A DNA stretch of 64,000 nucleotides from Rhodococcus opacus (GCF_012396235.1 NZ_JAAXPA010000013.1:62001-126000); one strand, 5' to 3'; counted from the first letter of the stretch, positions 1-9,376 are shown. Numbers and translations: made by a program. The notes: a model not told the origin generated them from the sequence alone.

Positions 1-1
1 A

Positions 2-913
2 CTCGCCGAGGACCTGGGGTATTACGACAAGATCACGCTCGAATGGGTCGGCGACACCACCAGCGGCCCGCAGGACATCCAGTCGGCGGCCACCGGTGAC
101 ATCGAGTTCGGCTCGGCCTTCAACGGAGCCGTCGTCAAGCTCAATGCCGCGGGGGCACCGATCACGTCGGTGCTGAGTTCCTACGGTGCGGATGCCGGCG
201 AGTACACGGGCTACTTCGTGCTGGACGGCAGCCTCATTCGCTCGGCGCGCGACCTGATCGGCAAGAAGGTCGGGATGAACACGCTCGGTGCGCACCACGA
301 GTTCCTGGTCCGGGAGTGGCTGGCCCAGCAGGGGTTGACCCAGGACGAGATCAAACAGGTGGAGCTGACCGTGGTTCCGCCGGTGAACAACGAAACGGCC
401 CTGCGCGAAGGTCAGATCGACGTGGCCGCCATCAACGGCATCTTCCGCGAAACAGCCCAGGAGCGTGGGGGTATCCGGCCGCTGTTCACGGACCGGGATC
501 TGTTCGGCGCATTCAGCTACGGAACCTACGTGGTGCGCGACGACTTCCTGGCGAAGAACAAGGACGCCGTTGCGGACTTCGTGCAGGGCACGGCCCGGGC
601 CATCCGATGGACCCAGGTGACTCCGCGTGAGGAGGTCGTCGCACGGTTCAAGAGCATCATCGACAAGCGTGGCCGCAACGAGAGCGACGAGGCCATCGAC
701 TACTGGCGCAGCTCCGGGATTCCTGTCGCCGGGGCCGTGATCCAGGAGAAGGAACTGCAGACCTGGGTCGACTGGCTCGTCCGCAACGGTGAGCTCGACG
801 AGGGCAAGTTGACCGCAACCGACCTCTACACCAACGAATTCAACCCGTACGCCAACGGCACGTTCCACCCCGAGAGCGGGCCCGACGGAGAAGTACTGGA
901 AGGACAGAAATGA
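2..913 (+). CDS. ABC transporter substrate-binding protein, sulfonate/nitrate/taurine type (5' truncated by window)
   Basis: The reading frame is open from base 2, so the N-terminus, including any lipoprotein signal, lies outside the window. The visible 303 residues resemble the NitT/TauT (SsuA-like) periplasmic-binding fold: a segment sampling ligand presence (GDIEFGSAFNGAVVKLNAAG), then KKVGMNTLGAHHEF and a second lobe ending near the stop. The gene overlaps the downstream ATPase gene by 4 bp (ATGA), so it forms an operon with the ATPase and permease. By context (DszA/NtaA-type monooxygenase downstream) the ligand is probably an organosulfonate or related sulfur compound; this is inference, since nitrate, taurine and pyrimidine-precursor binders share the fold. 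Confidence 0.85.
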   Translation, partial: LAEDLGYYDKITLEWVGDTTSGPQDIQSAATGDIEFGSAFNGAVVKLNAAGAPITSVLSSYGADAGEYTGYFVLDGSLIRSARDLIGKKVGMNTLGAHHEFLVREWLAQQGLTQDEIKQVELTVVPPVNNETALREGQIDVAAINGIFRETAQERGGIRPLFTDRDLFGAFSYGTYVVRDDFLAKNKDAVADFVQGTARAIRWTQVTPREEVVARFKSIIDKRGRNESDEAIDYWRSSGIPVAGAVIQEKELQTWVDWLVRNGELDEGKLTATDLYTNEFNPYANGTFHPESGPDGEVLEGQK

Positions 914-1746
914 GCACCACCGCCTCGAACCCCGATCGGGTTCAGACGCCCAAGCTCCGCCTCGAGCACGTCACCAAACAGTTCGACGTGCGAGGGTCCA
1001 AGGACAAGTTCACCGCGATCGAGGACATCGACATCGATCTCGCAGACGGCGAATTCCTCGTCCTCGTCGGGCCGAGTGGTTGCGGGAAGTCCACGCTGCT
1101 CGACCTGCTCGGCGGACTCAGCACCCCCACGTCGGGCCGGATCCTGCTCGACGGGCAGCCGGTGACCGGGCCCGGTCTCGACCGCGGAATCGTCTTCCAG
1201 CAGTACGCACTCCTGCCGTGGCGGACGGCCCGGCACAACATCGAATTCGGGCTCGAGGCCAAGGGACTGCCCAAGAAGGAACGGCGCGAACTGGCCGAGC
1301 ACTACCTCGAGCTCGTCGGCTTGAAGGGCTTCGGCGACCGGTACCCGCACGAGCTGTCGGGCGGCATGAAGCAGCGCGTCGCGATCGCCCGCAGCCTCGC
1401 GTTCGATCCCGAGGTGCTGCTGATGGACGAGCCGTTCGCGGCGCTCGACGCGCAGACCCGTGAGTCGCTGCAGGACGAACTGCTACGCATCTGGAAGGCC
1501 ACCGGCAAGACCATCCTGTTCATCACGCACGGCATCGACGAGGCCATCTACCTCGGGCAGCGGGTCGCCGTCCTGACGTCGCGGCCCGGCCGGGTGAAGA
1601 CGTTCGTGGACATCGACATCGACCGCAGCGGCGAGGACGTCCGGTCCAACGAGCAGTTCCGGCACTACCGCCACCGCATCTGGACGCTGCTGCACGGCGA
1701 AGTGGAGCGTGCACAGGTAATCGAGAAGGAGGAAGCACATGTCTAG
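910..1746 (+). CDS. ABC transporter ATP-binding protein, SsuB/TauB type
   Basis: This is the cytoplasmic ATPase of the sulfonate/taurine-type importer, 278 residues, the usual size. Walker A GPSGCGKST lies at about residues 54-62, the Q-loop at FQQYALLPW, the signature LSGGMKQR at about 149-156, and Walker B VLLMDEP at about 169-175, followed by the D-loop ALDAQTR and the switch histidine in FITHGIDEA. LLPWRTARHNIEFGLE after the Q-loop is typical of the SsuB/TauB/NrtD group. The ATG overlaps the end of the binding-protein gene by 4 bp and its own 3' end overlaps the permease by 8 bp, so all three are translationally coupled. The exact substrate cannot be read from this subunit. Confidence 0.93.
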   Translation: MSTTASNPDRVQTPKLRLEHVTKQFDVRGSKDKFTAIEDIDIDLADGEFLVLVGPSGCGKSTLLDLLGGLSTPTSGRILLDGQPVTGPGLDRGIVFQQYALLPWRTARHNIEFGLEAKGLPKKERRELAEHYLELVGLKGFGDRYPHELSGGMKQRVAIARSLAFDPEVLLMDEPFAALDAQTRESLQDELLRIWKATGKTILFITHGIDEAIYLGQRVAVLTSRPGRVKTFVDIDIDRSGEDVRSNEQFRHYRHRIWTLLHGEVERAQVIEKEEAHV

Positions 1747-2614
1747 CGCACTCGCGTCACCGGAAGCTCCCGTCGCAATCGATCGACCCGGGACCTCGGC
1801 TCCGTCGCCCGCTTCCACCCCGCCGCAGCCGGGTGCTGTCCAGCGTGCCGGTGCGGCACTGCGTCCGATCGCCTGGCGGATCCTCAAGCCGTCCGTCGCG
1901 ATCGTCGCCTTCCTGGCACTGTGGGAGATCGCTCCGCGGGTCGGTCTCGTCGACGAGGTGTTCCTTCCCCCGTTCACCACGGTGGTCGAGGCATTCTTCG
2001 ATCTGCTCAAGAGCGGTGAGCTGTGGCAGCACGTGTCCGCCAGCCTCTCCCGCGCCCTGATCGGATTCTTCGTGGCGGTCGTGATCGCGATCCCGCTGGG
2101 CATCGCGATCGCCTGGTACCGCCCGGTGTCGGACTTCCTGAACCCGATCCTGGAGCTGTTCCGCAACACGGCGGCGCTGGCGTTGCTCCCCGTGTTCATC
2201 CTGATCCTCGGCATCGGTGAGGAGTCCAAGATCGCCCTGGTGATCTACGCGTGCACCTTCCCGATCCTGCTGAACACGATCTCCGGTGTGCGCACCGTCG
2301 ACCCGTTGCTGATCAAGTCGGCGTCCTCGCTGGGACTGTCGCCCGTGCGCCTGTTCCAGAAGGTCGTGCTGCCCGCCGCCGTTCCCACCATCTTCACCGG
2401 AATCCGCATGGCGGCGGCGTCGTCGATCCTCGTGCTGATCGCCGCCGAGATGGTCGGGGCCAAGGCAGGCCTCGGCTACCTGATCACCGCCTCCCAGTTC
2501 AACTTCCAGATCCCCAACATGTATGCGGGCATCGTCGCGATCTCTGTTCTCGGGCTGACGCTCAACGCCGTTCTCGTACTGATCGAACGCAGGCTGTCCC
2601 GCTGGCGGGTCTAG
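1739..2614 (+). CDS. ABC transporter permease, SsuC/TauC type
   Basis: This is a 291-residue inner-membrane permease of the BPD_transp_1 family. After a proline/alanine-rich cytoplasmic N-terminus (to about residue 45) there are about six hydrophobic segments. The EAA loop that docks the ATPase is seen in the stretch around SASSLGLSPVRLFQKVVLPAAVPTI, with the conserved G at the expected spacing. It overlaps the ATPase gene by 8 bp. Together with the preceding two genes it makes a complete importer: one binding protein, one ATPase and one permease, each probably acting as a homodimer except the binding protein. The family is secure; the sulfonate assignment rests on neighbours. Confidence 0.92.
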   Translation: MSSALASPEAPVAIDRPGTSAPSPASTPPQPGAVQRAGAALRPIAWRILKPSVAIVAFLALWEIAPRVGLVDEVFLPPFTTVVEAFFDLLKSGELWQHVSASLSRALIGFFVAVVIAIPLGIAIAWYRPVSDFLNPILELFRNTAALALLPVFILILGIGEESKIALVIYACTFPILLNTISGVRTVDPLLIKSASSLGLSPVRLFQKVVLPAAVPTIFTGIRMAAASSILVLIAAEMVGAKAGLGYLITASQFNFQIPNMYAGIVAISVLGLTLNAVLVLIERRLSRWRV

Positions 2615-2639
2615 TCACTTACCGGAAAAGAAACTCCAC

Positions 2640-3983
2640 ATGTCACAGGATTCCCAGTTCCACCTCAACGCCTTTCTCATGGGTGTGGGACATCACGAGG
2701 CGGCGTGGCGCCATCCCCGCACCGAGGCGCACCGCGTTCTGGACGTCGCACACTTCCAGGAACTCGGCCGGATCGCGGAGCGGGGCAAGCTCGATTCCGT
2801 GTTCTTCGCGGACGGTCTCGCCGTCGGACCGCGGATCAAGCACAACACGCAGGCGATCTTCGAGCCCGTCACGTTGCTGTCGGCGATCGCCGTCGCCACC
2901 GAACACGTGGGACTGATCGCCACGGCCTCCACGAGCTACTCCGACCCGTACAACCTGGCACGCAAGTTCACGTCGCTCGACCACATCAGCGGCGGCCGGG
3001 CAGGGTGGAACATCGTGACTTCGGCCGGTGCGGACGAGGCGGCGAACTTCGGCGTCGACGGCATCCCCGCCCACAGCGGACGGTACGAGCGCGCAGAGGA
3101 ATTCGTCGACGTCACGCTCGCCCTGTGGGACAGCTGGGAGGACGGCGCGGTGGTGCTCGACCCGGAGACCGGCGTGTTCGCCGACCCCGGCAAGGTCCAC
3201 ACCATCGACCACGACGGGCCGCGGTTCCGGGTCAAGGGGCCGCTCAACTCGCCGAGGTCCGCCCAGGGGCGGCCGCTGCTGGTGCAGGCCGGCTCGTCCG
3301 AGAGCGGCAAGGAGTTCGCCGCGCGGTACGCCGAGGCCGTCTTCACCGCACAGCGCACCCTGGAGCAGGGTCAGGAGTTCTACCGCGACCTCGAGGCGCG
3401 TGTCGTCAAGCACGGCCGCAATGCCGGCGACCTGAAGGTGCTCCCCGGCATCGTGCCGTTCATCGCGGACACCGAGGAGGAGGCGAAGGCGCTCGAGCAG
3501 TCGTTCACCGACCTGATCTCGCCCGAGTACTCGCTGCGGCAGCTGTCCACGATGCTCGGTGTCGACCTCACGAAGCATTCCCTCGACGCCCCGCTTCCGC
3601 CGCTTCCGCCGCTGGACGAGATCCAGGGCAACAAGAGCCGCTACCAGCTGGTGAAGGATCTCGCCGCGGACGGTTCGCTCACCGTCCGGCAGCTGATCGG
3701 GCTGCTCGGTGGCGGACGCGGGCACCGCACGTTCGCCGGCACGCCCGAACAGGTGGCCGACGAACTGCAGACGTGGTTCGAGCAGGGCGCGGCCGACGGT
3801 TTCAACATCATGCCGCCCTACCTGCCCGGCGGACTGGACGACTTCGTCGACCGTGTCGTCCCGATCCTGCAGCAGCGCGGACTGTTCCGGACGGAGTACA
3901 CCGCGACCACCCTGCGCGGTCACTACGGTCTCACGGACGTCGGTAACCGGTTCGCGGGCGCGGTCGACGAAGCGAGCGCATGA
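2640..3983 (+). CDS. FMN-dependent monooxygenase of the NtaA/SnaA/DszA family
   Basis: This 447-residue protein belongs to the bacterial-luciferase-like flavin monooxygenases (nitrilotriacetate monooxygenase component A, dibenzothiophene-sulfone monooxygenase DszA). Family hallmarks seen: HHEAAWRHP near the N-terminus, the DSVFFADG strand, PVTLLSAIAVATEHVGL, SYSDPYNLARKF.SLDHISGGRAGWN and VQAGSSESGKEFAARYAEAVF. Such enzymes use reduced FMN supplied by a separate reductase, which is not in this window. Its position 25 bp after a sulfonate-type importer suggests oxidative C-S (or C-N) bond cleavage of the imported compound. It overlaps the following MFS gene by 4 bp (ATGA). The true substrate is unknown. 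Confidence 0.9.
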   Translation: MSQDSQFHLNAFLMGVGHHEAAWRHPRTEAHRVLDVAHFQELGRIAERGKLDSVFFADGLAVGPRIKHNTQAIFEPVTLLSAIAVATEHVGLIATASTSYSDPYNLARKFTSLDHISGGRAGWNIVTSAGADEAANFGVDGIPAHSGRYERAEEFVDVTLALWDSWEDGAVVLDPETGVFADPGKVHTIDHDGPRFRVKGPLNSPRSAQGRPLLVQAGSSESGKEFAARYAEAVFTAQRTLEQGQEFYRDLEARVVKHGRNAGDLKVLPGIVPFIADTEEEAKALEQSFTDLISPEYSLRQLSTMLGVDLTKHSLDAPLPPLPPLDEIQGNKSRYQLVKDLAADGSLTVRQLIGLLGGGRGHRTFAGTPEQVADELQTWFEQGAADGFNIMPPYLPGGLDDFVDRVVPILQQRGLFRTEYTATTLRGHYGLTDVGNRFAGAVDEASA

Positions 3984-5206
3984 GCGGCGAGACCGGTCTG
4001 AAACCTCTCGTCACCACCGTCTTCGTCCCCGCCGCGATCTTCGGCATCGGCCAGGGGGCCGCCGCCCCGGTCATGGCACTGACGGCCCGCGAACTGGGTG
4101 CGTCCGTGGCCGTGTCCGGGCTGATCGTCGCGGTCGTCGGGCTCGGCGCCGTCCTGGGCGACCTGCCCGCGGGCCGGATCGTCGCCAGGTTCGGGGAGCG
4201 GCGGTCCATCATCGGCGGCAGTACCGTCGGCGCCGCCGGAGTGCTGGTCTGTCTGCTCGCGCAGACACCGTGGATGCTGGGTGTGGGCGCACTGCTGACC
4301 GGGCTCGCCAACGCCGTGTGGGGGCTGGCCCGCCAGAGCTACCTGGCCGACGCCGTGCCGATCGGGCTGCGCGCCCGGGCGATGTCGTCGTTCGCGGCGA
4401 TGTGGCGGCTCGGCTTCTTCGTGGGACCGCTGCTCGGTGCCGCCGTGATCCTTGTGGTCGGCGCCCGGGGCGGATTCATGGTGCAGTTCGTCGGCGTCGT
4501 GCTGTCCGGATGGCTGATGTCGAGAGTCCCCGACCCGCCGAGGCGCCCCGCAGGCACCGCCGGTACCCACGCGACGCTGCCGTCGATTGTGCGCCGGCAC
4601 CGGAAGTTGCTGGCCACGCTCGGCGCCGGGTCGCTCCTGATGGGGGCGGCCCGCGCCTCGCGGGAGGCGGTGCTGCCACTGTGGGCTGCCCATCTCGGAC
4701 TCGATGCCGCCCAGGTCAGTCTCGTCTTCGGAGTCGGAGCGGCGGTCGATCTGCTGTGCTCGTATCCGGCCGGACACTTCATGGACCGGTACGGCCGCCG
4801 GTTCATCGCGGTGCCGTCGCTTCTGGTGATCGGGGCGTCCTACCTGGCGTTGCCGTTTTCGCACGACCTCCTGTCGATCGGTGTCGTCGCCGTCCTGATG
4901 GGAATCGGCAACGGGCTCGGCAACGGCGTGATCATGACGCTCGGCGCCGACATCTCCCCACCGGCGACGCGCGCCGAATTCCTCGCCGCCTGGCGGCTCA
5001 CCCACGACACCGGCATGTTCGCCGGACCCTTCGGCGTCGGCACGCTCGCCGCGGTGGTTCCGCTCGGGGCTGCCGTCGCCGCGATCGGGGCAGCGGCGCT
5101 GGTCGGCGCCGGACTCCTGTTCCGGTTCATCCCGGTCTATTCCCCGTGGCCACCGCCGACCGCGTCGGAGCCCGGTTCCTCACCGCTCGAAAAACAGGAA
5201 GCATAG
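3980..5206 (+). CDS. MFS transporter
   Basis: This 408-residue, roughly 12-helix major facilitator protein has the loop 2-3 signature GDLPAGRIVARFGERR in the first half and a related PAGHFMDRYGRRF loop in the second, the usual internal duplication. Its start overlaps the monooxygenase stop by 4 bp, so it is the last gene of the putative organosulfur operon. It could export a product or toxic analogue, or import a second substrate; sequence alone does not tell. The C-terminus ends in a short hydrophilic tail. The next gene begins only 13 bp downstream and may be co-transcribed. Confidence 0.9.
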   Translation: MSGETGLKPLVTTVFVPAAIFGIGQGAAAPVMALTARELGASVAVSGLIVAVVGLGAVLGDLPAGRIVARFGERRSIIGGSTVGAAGVLVCLLAQTPWMLGVGALLTGLANAVWGLARQSYLADAVPIGLRARAMSSFAAMWRLGFFVGPLLGAAVILVVGARGGFMVQFVGVVLSGWLMSRVPDPPRRPAGTAGTHATLPSIVRRHRKLLATLGAGSLLMGAARASREAVLPLWAAHLGLDAAQVSLVFGVGAAVDLLCSYPAGHFMDRYGRRFIAVPSLLVIGASYLALPFSHDLLSIGVVAVLMGIGNGLGNGVIMTLGADISPPATRAEFLAAWRLTHDTGMFAGPFGVGTLAAVVPLGAAVAAIGAAALVGAGLLFRFIPVYSPWPPPTASEPGSSPLEKQEA

Positions 5207-5219
5207 GTACATTCGTTTC

Positions 5220-6209
5220 ATGCGCTTCGGATTGTTCGTTCCTCAAGGTTGGCGACTGGATCTCGTCGGAATCGATCCCTCGGATCAGTGGTCGGTGATG
5301 CGCGACTTCGCGTTGCGCGCCGATCAGGGTTCGTCCTGGGATTCGCTGTGGGTCTACGACCACTTCCATACCGTCCCGGCACCGACGGAGGAGGCCACGC
5401 ACGAGGCGTGGACCCTCATGTCCGCGTTCGCGGCGGTCACCTCGCGGGTGCGTCTCGGCCAGATGTGTACGGCGATGAGCTACCGCAACCCCGCCTACCT
5501 CGCGAAGGTCGCCGCCACCACCGACCTCATCTCGGGCGGACGCGTCGAGATGGGCATCGGCGGCGGCTGGTACGAGCACGAGTGGAAAGCGTACGGATAC
5601 GGATTCCCCTCCGCCGGTGTGCGTCTCGGCCGACTCGACGAGGGCGTGCAGATCATGCGTCAGGCCTGGACCAACGGCACCGCGACCCTCGAAGGCAAGC
5701 ACTACCAGGTCGACGGAGCCATCGTCCGCCCACTTCCGTTGCAGGAAGGCGGCATTCCACTGTGGATCGCCGGCGGCGGCGAGAAGGTGACGTTGAAGAT
5801 CGCGGCAAAGTACGCGCAGTACACCAACTTCGACGGCACACCCGAGGGCTTCGCGCAGAAATCCGAGATCCTGCGGAAGCACTGCGACACCGTCGGCACC
5901 GACTTCGACGCCATCACCCGCTCGGCCAACTACAACGTCGCGATCGGCACCACCGAGGCGGAGGTCGAGCAGCGGTTGCTCACCCTGAAGGACCGGCTCA
6001 CCCCCCACGTCGGCGCCGAGGCCGCCGAGGGTGCGCTGGGAGCCTTCCGCGGAATGCCCGGCGTGGGAACGCCGGAGCAGATCGTCGAGAAGCTGTCGGT
6101 GCTGAAGGAGCAGGGCATGTCCTACGGCATCTTCTACTTCCCCGAAGCCGCGTACGACACCTCGGGCATCGAACTGTTCGAGAACGAAGTGCTGCCCGCG
6201 CTGCGTTGA
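5220..6209 (+). CDS. LLM-class F420-dependent oxidoreductase
   Basis: This 329-residue luciferase-like TIM-barrel oxidoreductase begins MRFGLFVPQGW. Diagnostic stretches are DSLWVYDHFHTVP, VRLGQMCTAMSYRNPAYLAKVAATTDLISGGR, and MGIGGGWYEHEWKAYGYGFP, which is the pattern of actinobacterial enzymes expected to bind F420 rather than FMN. The C-terminal VGTPEQIVEKLSVLKEQGM is the usual end of this subfamily. It lies 13 bp after the MFS gene on the same strand. The hydride acceptor or donor is unknown, and cofactor choice is inferred from subfamily resemblance, not from a tested residue. Confidence 0.85.
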   Translation: MRFGLFVPQGWRLDLVGIDPSDQWSVMRDFALRADQGSSWDSLWVYDHFHTVPAPTEEATHEAWTLMSAFAAVTSRVRLGQMCTAMSYRNPAYLAKVAATTDLISGGRVEMGIGGGWYEHEWKAYGYGFPSAGVRLGRLDEGVQIMRQAWTNGTATLEGKHYQVDGAIVRPLPLQEGGIPLWIAGGGEKVTLKIAAKYAQYTNFDGTPEGFAQKSEILRKHCDTVGTDFDAITRSANYNVAIGTTEAEVEQRLLTLKDRLTPHVGAEAAEGALGAFRGMPGVGTPEQIVEKLSVLKEQGMSYGIFYFPEAAYDTSGIELFENEVLPALR

Positions 6210-6245
6210 TCAGCGGACCGCGTTACCGGGCATAGAGTGGCGGGC

Positions 6246-6809
6246 ATGTTCGTCGTCACCCTCGCCGCCGACAACGTGTGGCTGAGCCCGCCGGTCGTCA
6301 CCGACGTCGACGAGATCTGCGCGGCGTGCAGCGACGCGTCGATAGCCGAGTGGACGACGATGCCCGCGCCGTACGGCCGCTCGGACGCCGAGCAGTTCGT
6401 GCGGCAGACGGTGCCGTCCGGCTGGGCCGACCGCAGTCCCACCTGGGCGCTGCGCGAACGCGAGGACGGTCCCGTGCTGGGGATGATCGGACTGATGGCT
6501 CGGGACGTGACGGCGGCGGAGATCGGATACTGGCTGTCGCCGGCGGCACGGTCGCGGGGTCTCATGACGACCGCGGTGAACCTGGTGTGCGATTTCGCGT
6601 TCCGGCCGGACAGCCTGGGGCTAGAACGCATCGAATGGCGCGCGTTCGTCGGCAATCTCGACTCGGCGGCGGTCGCCCGCCGGGTGGGCTTCCGGTTCGA
6701 GGGCATCCAGCGCGCCGGGCTCGTGCAGCGCGGCGTCCGGCGCGATTCGTGGGTGGCCGCCCTGCTCGCAGGCGACCCGCGGCAACCGGCCGAAGGCTGG
6801 CCCGACTAG
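6246..6809 (+). CDS. GNAT family N-acetyltransferase (RimJ/RimL type)
   Basis: This GNAT acyltransferase of about 187 residues has the acetyl-CoA fold elements EIGYWLSPAARSRGLMTTAVNLVCDFAF (pyrophosphate-loop region), then LERIEWRAFVGNLDSAAVARRVGFRFEGIQR, which is the motif of RimJ/RimL and ribosomal-protein or small-molecule acetyltransferases. ATG 6246 is preferred because a -10-like TAGAGT lies 7-12 bases before it, suggesting a leaderless message; an in-frame GTG at 6237 is the alternative. The gene is convergent with the DUF3239 gene, with 7 bp between the stops. The acceptor substrate is unknown. Confidence 0.88.
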   Translation: MFVVTLAADNVWLSPPVVTDVDEICAACSDASIAEWTTMPAPYGRSDAEQFVRQTVPSGWADRSPTWALREREDGPVLGMIGLMARDVTAAEIGYWLSPAARSRGLMTTAVNLVCDFAFRPDSLGLERIEWRAFVGNLDSAAVARRVGFRFEGIQRAGLVQRGVRRDSWVAALLAGDPRQPAEGWPD

Positions 6810-6816
6810 CGGCCGA

Positions 6817-7485
6817 TCAGCGCAGGCCCTCCGGAAGGTCGTGCTCGGACACCGCGACTCGCTGCTCGGGGCTGGTCCGGATCTGCTCGGACTCGGGGAT
6901 CCGGCTCTGCAGGAAATCCCATTCGACCTGATCGATGGCGTCCTCCGCGCGGGAACGCACGGCCGCGTCGCGGGTGCCCCACGCGATCGGCATCGGGCTG
7001 ACCATCTCCCACGTGTCGGCGTCGTTGCGGGTGCTGCGGTCGTTCAGGAGTGCGACGGACGGCACCCTGTCGCCCACCCGCTGCTTCTGACCGGTCCGGA
7101 TCGGAACGTTGCGAGTGACGAGGGCGTACGACGCCCGGCCCGCCGAGGGCTTCGCGACGTCGATCAGCGACAGCAGGGTGACCGCGCGGGGATGGACCTC
7201 CGAGACGACCGCAGGCACCAGCGGGCTCTTCGCGTACAACTCCTCGATGCTGCCGACCTTCTTCGGCACCCAGAACGCCACCCACACGGACGTCAGCGCG
7301 GCGATCGCCACGACGACACCGAGGATGATCGACCAGGGGTGGGCGAGCAGGATCAGACCGGCAGCGGCGGCCGCGAACAGCAGCGCCACCACGATCGCCG
7401 ACACCTGCAGGCGTCGCATGTCGGCGAACGTCTGGTTGACAGACTTCGCGTAGGGCCGGTCGACGGTGAACTCGAAATGTCGCAC
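6817..7485 (-). CDS. DUF3239 domain membrane protein
   Basis: This 222-residue conserved hypothetical protein matches the actinobacterial DUF3239 pattern. A hydrophilic N-terminus (MRHFEFTVDRPYAK) is followed by two hydrophobic helices at about residues 30-70, then a soluble domain with AVVSEVHPRAVTLLSLIDVAK and ending in a charged tail. No catalytic motif is visible. GTG start, 37 bp downstream of the XPB helicase stop on the same strand, so the two may be co-transcribed. Function is unknown. Confidence 0.75.
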   Translation of the reverse strand: MRHFEFTVDRPYAKSVNQTFADMRRLQVSAIVVALLFAAAAAGLILLAHPWSIILGVVVAIAALTSVWVAFWVPKKVGSIEELYAKSPLVPAVVSEVHPRAVTLLSLIDVAKPSAGRASYALVTRNVPIRTGQKQRVGDRVPSVALLNDRSTRNDADTWEMVSPMPIAWGTRDAAVRSRAEDAIDQVEWDFLQSRIPESEQIRTSPEQRVAVSEHDLPEGLR

Positions 7486-7522
7486 GGCCCCAGCTTAGAG
7501 CCCCCGGTCCGGGGGCCGGCGG

Positions 7523-9202
7523 TTACCCGATGGCCGGGCCCAGCAGGTCGTCGGCGTCGGTGATCCGGTACGCGTACCCCTGCTCGGCGAGGAAGCGCTG
7601 CCGGTGTGCGGCGTACTCGGCGTCGAGCGTGTCGCGGGCCACCACCGAGTAGAAGTGGGCCTGGCCGCCGTCGTGCTTGGGTCGCAGCAGGCGGCCCAGA
7701 CGCTGAGCCTCCTCCTGGCGAGAACCGAACGTACCCGAAACCTGAACGGCGACAGACGCTTCCGGCAGGTCGATCGAGAAGTTCGCGACCTTGCTGACGA
7801 CCAGCGTCTGGATCTCGCCCGCCCGGAAACGGTCGAACAGTTCCTCCCGCTCCTTGTTCTTGGTCGACCCCTTGATGACCGGGGCGTTCAACGCCTCACC
7901 CAGTTCGTCGAGCTGGTCGAGGTACGCGCCGATGATCAACGTCGGTGCGTCGGTGTGCCGTTCCAGGATCGACTTCACCACCGCGATCTTGGTGTGCGCG
8001 GTGGAACACAGCTTGTACCGCTCATCGGGTTCGGCGACCGCGTACGACATCCGTTCGGCGTCCGTCAGCGTCACCCGCACCTCCACGCAGTCGGCGGGCG
8101 CGATCCACCCCTGCGCCTCGATGTCCTTCCACGGCGCGTCGTACCGCTTGGGTCCGATCAGCGAGAACACGTCGCCCTCACGGCCGTCCTCGCGCACCAG
8201 GGTGGCGGTGAGGCCGAGGCGTCGACGGGACTGCAGGTCGGCGGTCATGCGGAACACCGGTGCGGGCAGGAGGTGCACCTCGTCGTAGATCACGAGACCC
8301 CAGTCGCGGGAATCGAACAGTTCCAGATGCTTGTATTCGCCCTTGGTGCGCCGGGTGATCACCTGGTACGTGGCGATCGTGACCGGGCGGATCTCCTTGC
8401 GCTCGCCCGAGTACTCGCCGATCTCCTCCTCGGTGAGCGACGTGCGCGCGATCAGCTCGCGCTTCCACTGCCGTCCCGCGACCGTGTTCGTCACCAGGAT
8501 CAACGTGGTGGCCTTCGCCTTGGCCATCGCCGCCGCACCGACCATCGTCTTACCCGCACCACAGGGCAGGACGACGACGCCGGACCCGCCCGCCCAGAAC
8601 GAGTCGGCGGCCATCTCCTGATAGTCGCGCAGGTGCCACTGGCCGTCCGCGGACCCGGGGGACGTGCCGTCGAAGTCCAGGTCGATGGCGTGCGCCTCGC
8701 CGTCGACGTACCCGGCAAGATCCTCCGCCGGCCAGCCGACCTTGAGCAGCAACTGCTTGAGACGGCCGCGCTCGCTCGGGTGGACCACGACCGTGTCGTC
8801 GTCGACCCGGGCACCGAGCATCGGGGCGATCTTCTTGTGCCGGGTCACCTCGGTGAGGACCGCGCGGTCCAGGCTGACCAGCGTCAGACCGTGGGCCGGG
8901 TTCTTCACCAGCTGCAGCCGCCCGTACCGGGCCATCGTGTCGACGATGTCGACCAGCAGCGGCTGGGGCACCGCGTACCGGGAGAAGTTGACCAGCGCAT
9001 CGACCACCTGCTCGGCGTCGTGTCCGGCGGCGCGCGCGTTCCACAAGGCCAGCGGGGTGATCCGGTAGGTGTGGACGTGTTCGGGCGCGCGCTCGAGTTC
9101 CGCGAACGGCGCGATCGCCTGGCGGGCGTCGTTCGCGCGTTCGTGATCGACCTCCAACAGCAGGGTCTTGTCGGATTGGACGATCAACGGTCCGTCGGTC
9201 AC
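7523..9202 (-). CDS. DNA repair helicase XPB
   Basis: This 559-residue superfamily 2 helicase closely resembles mycobacterial XPB (Rv0861c type). The GTG start at 9202 gives TDGPLIVQSDKTLLLEVDHE, the family's N-terminus, and has an AGGAGG-type site just upstream; a longer open frame exists but is not needed. An N-terminal regulatory domain is followed by Walker A PCGAGKT near residues 211-217, the DEVH box near 307-310, the SAT-like motif LTATLVRED, an RED motif, and the C-terminal helicase lobe with QRLGRLLRPK (motif VI). It is an ATP-dependent 3'-5' DNA unwinding enzyme thought to act in repair. Its usual neighbour, the helicase-associated protein, is displaced to 14003-16321. Confidence 0.95.
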   Translation of the reverse strand: MTDGPLIVQSDKTLLLEVDHERANDARQAIAPFAELERAPEHVHTYRITPLALWNARAAGHDAEQVVDALVNFSRYAVPQPLLVDIVDTMARYGRLQLVKNPAHGLTLVSLDRAVLTEVTRHKKIAPMLGARVDDDTVVVHPSERGRLKQLLLKVGWPAEDLAGYVDGEAHAIDLDFDGTSPGSADGQWHLRDYQEMAADSFWAGGSGVVVLPCGAGKTMVGAAAMAKAKATTLILVTNTVAGRQWKRELIARTSLTEEEIGEYSGERKEIRPVTIATYQVITRRTKGEYKHLELFDSRDWGLVIYDEVHLLPAPVFRMTADLQSRRRLGLTATLVREDGREGDVFSLIGPKRYDAPWKDIEAQGWIAPADCVEVRVTLTDAERMSYAVAEPDERYKLCSTAHTKIAVVKSILERHTDAPTLIIGAYLDQLDELGEALNAPVIKGSTKNKEREELFDRFRAGEIQTLVVSKVANFSIDLPEASVAVQVSGTFGSRQEEAQRLGRLLRPKHDGGQAHFYSVVARDTLDAEYAAHRQRFLAEQGYAYRITDADDLLGPAIG

Positions 9203-9376
9203 GGAAGCCTCCTCGAAAATGCGGTGCCGGATGTAGCCAGCCTGTCCATTGTCCTGATCTGAGCGACACCGCGCCACGTCGCAGCCTCCGACGCGGCGCG
9301 ATACCTGCACATCCGCGGCGGTCGGGGCCTAAATTGAGGTGCAGCCGGATGGATCGACCCAGAGACGAGGCTCGCG

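Noticed and set aside
9203-9310. N-terminal extension of the XPB frame by 36 codons
   Set aside because: The conserved N-terminus starts at GTG 9202 and an AGGAGG-type site lies just upstream of it; the extra residues look random.
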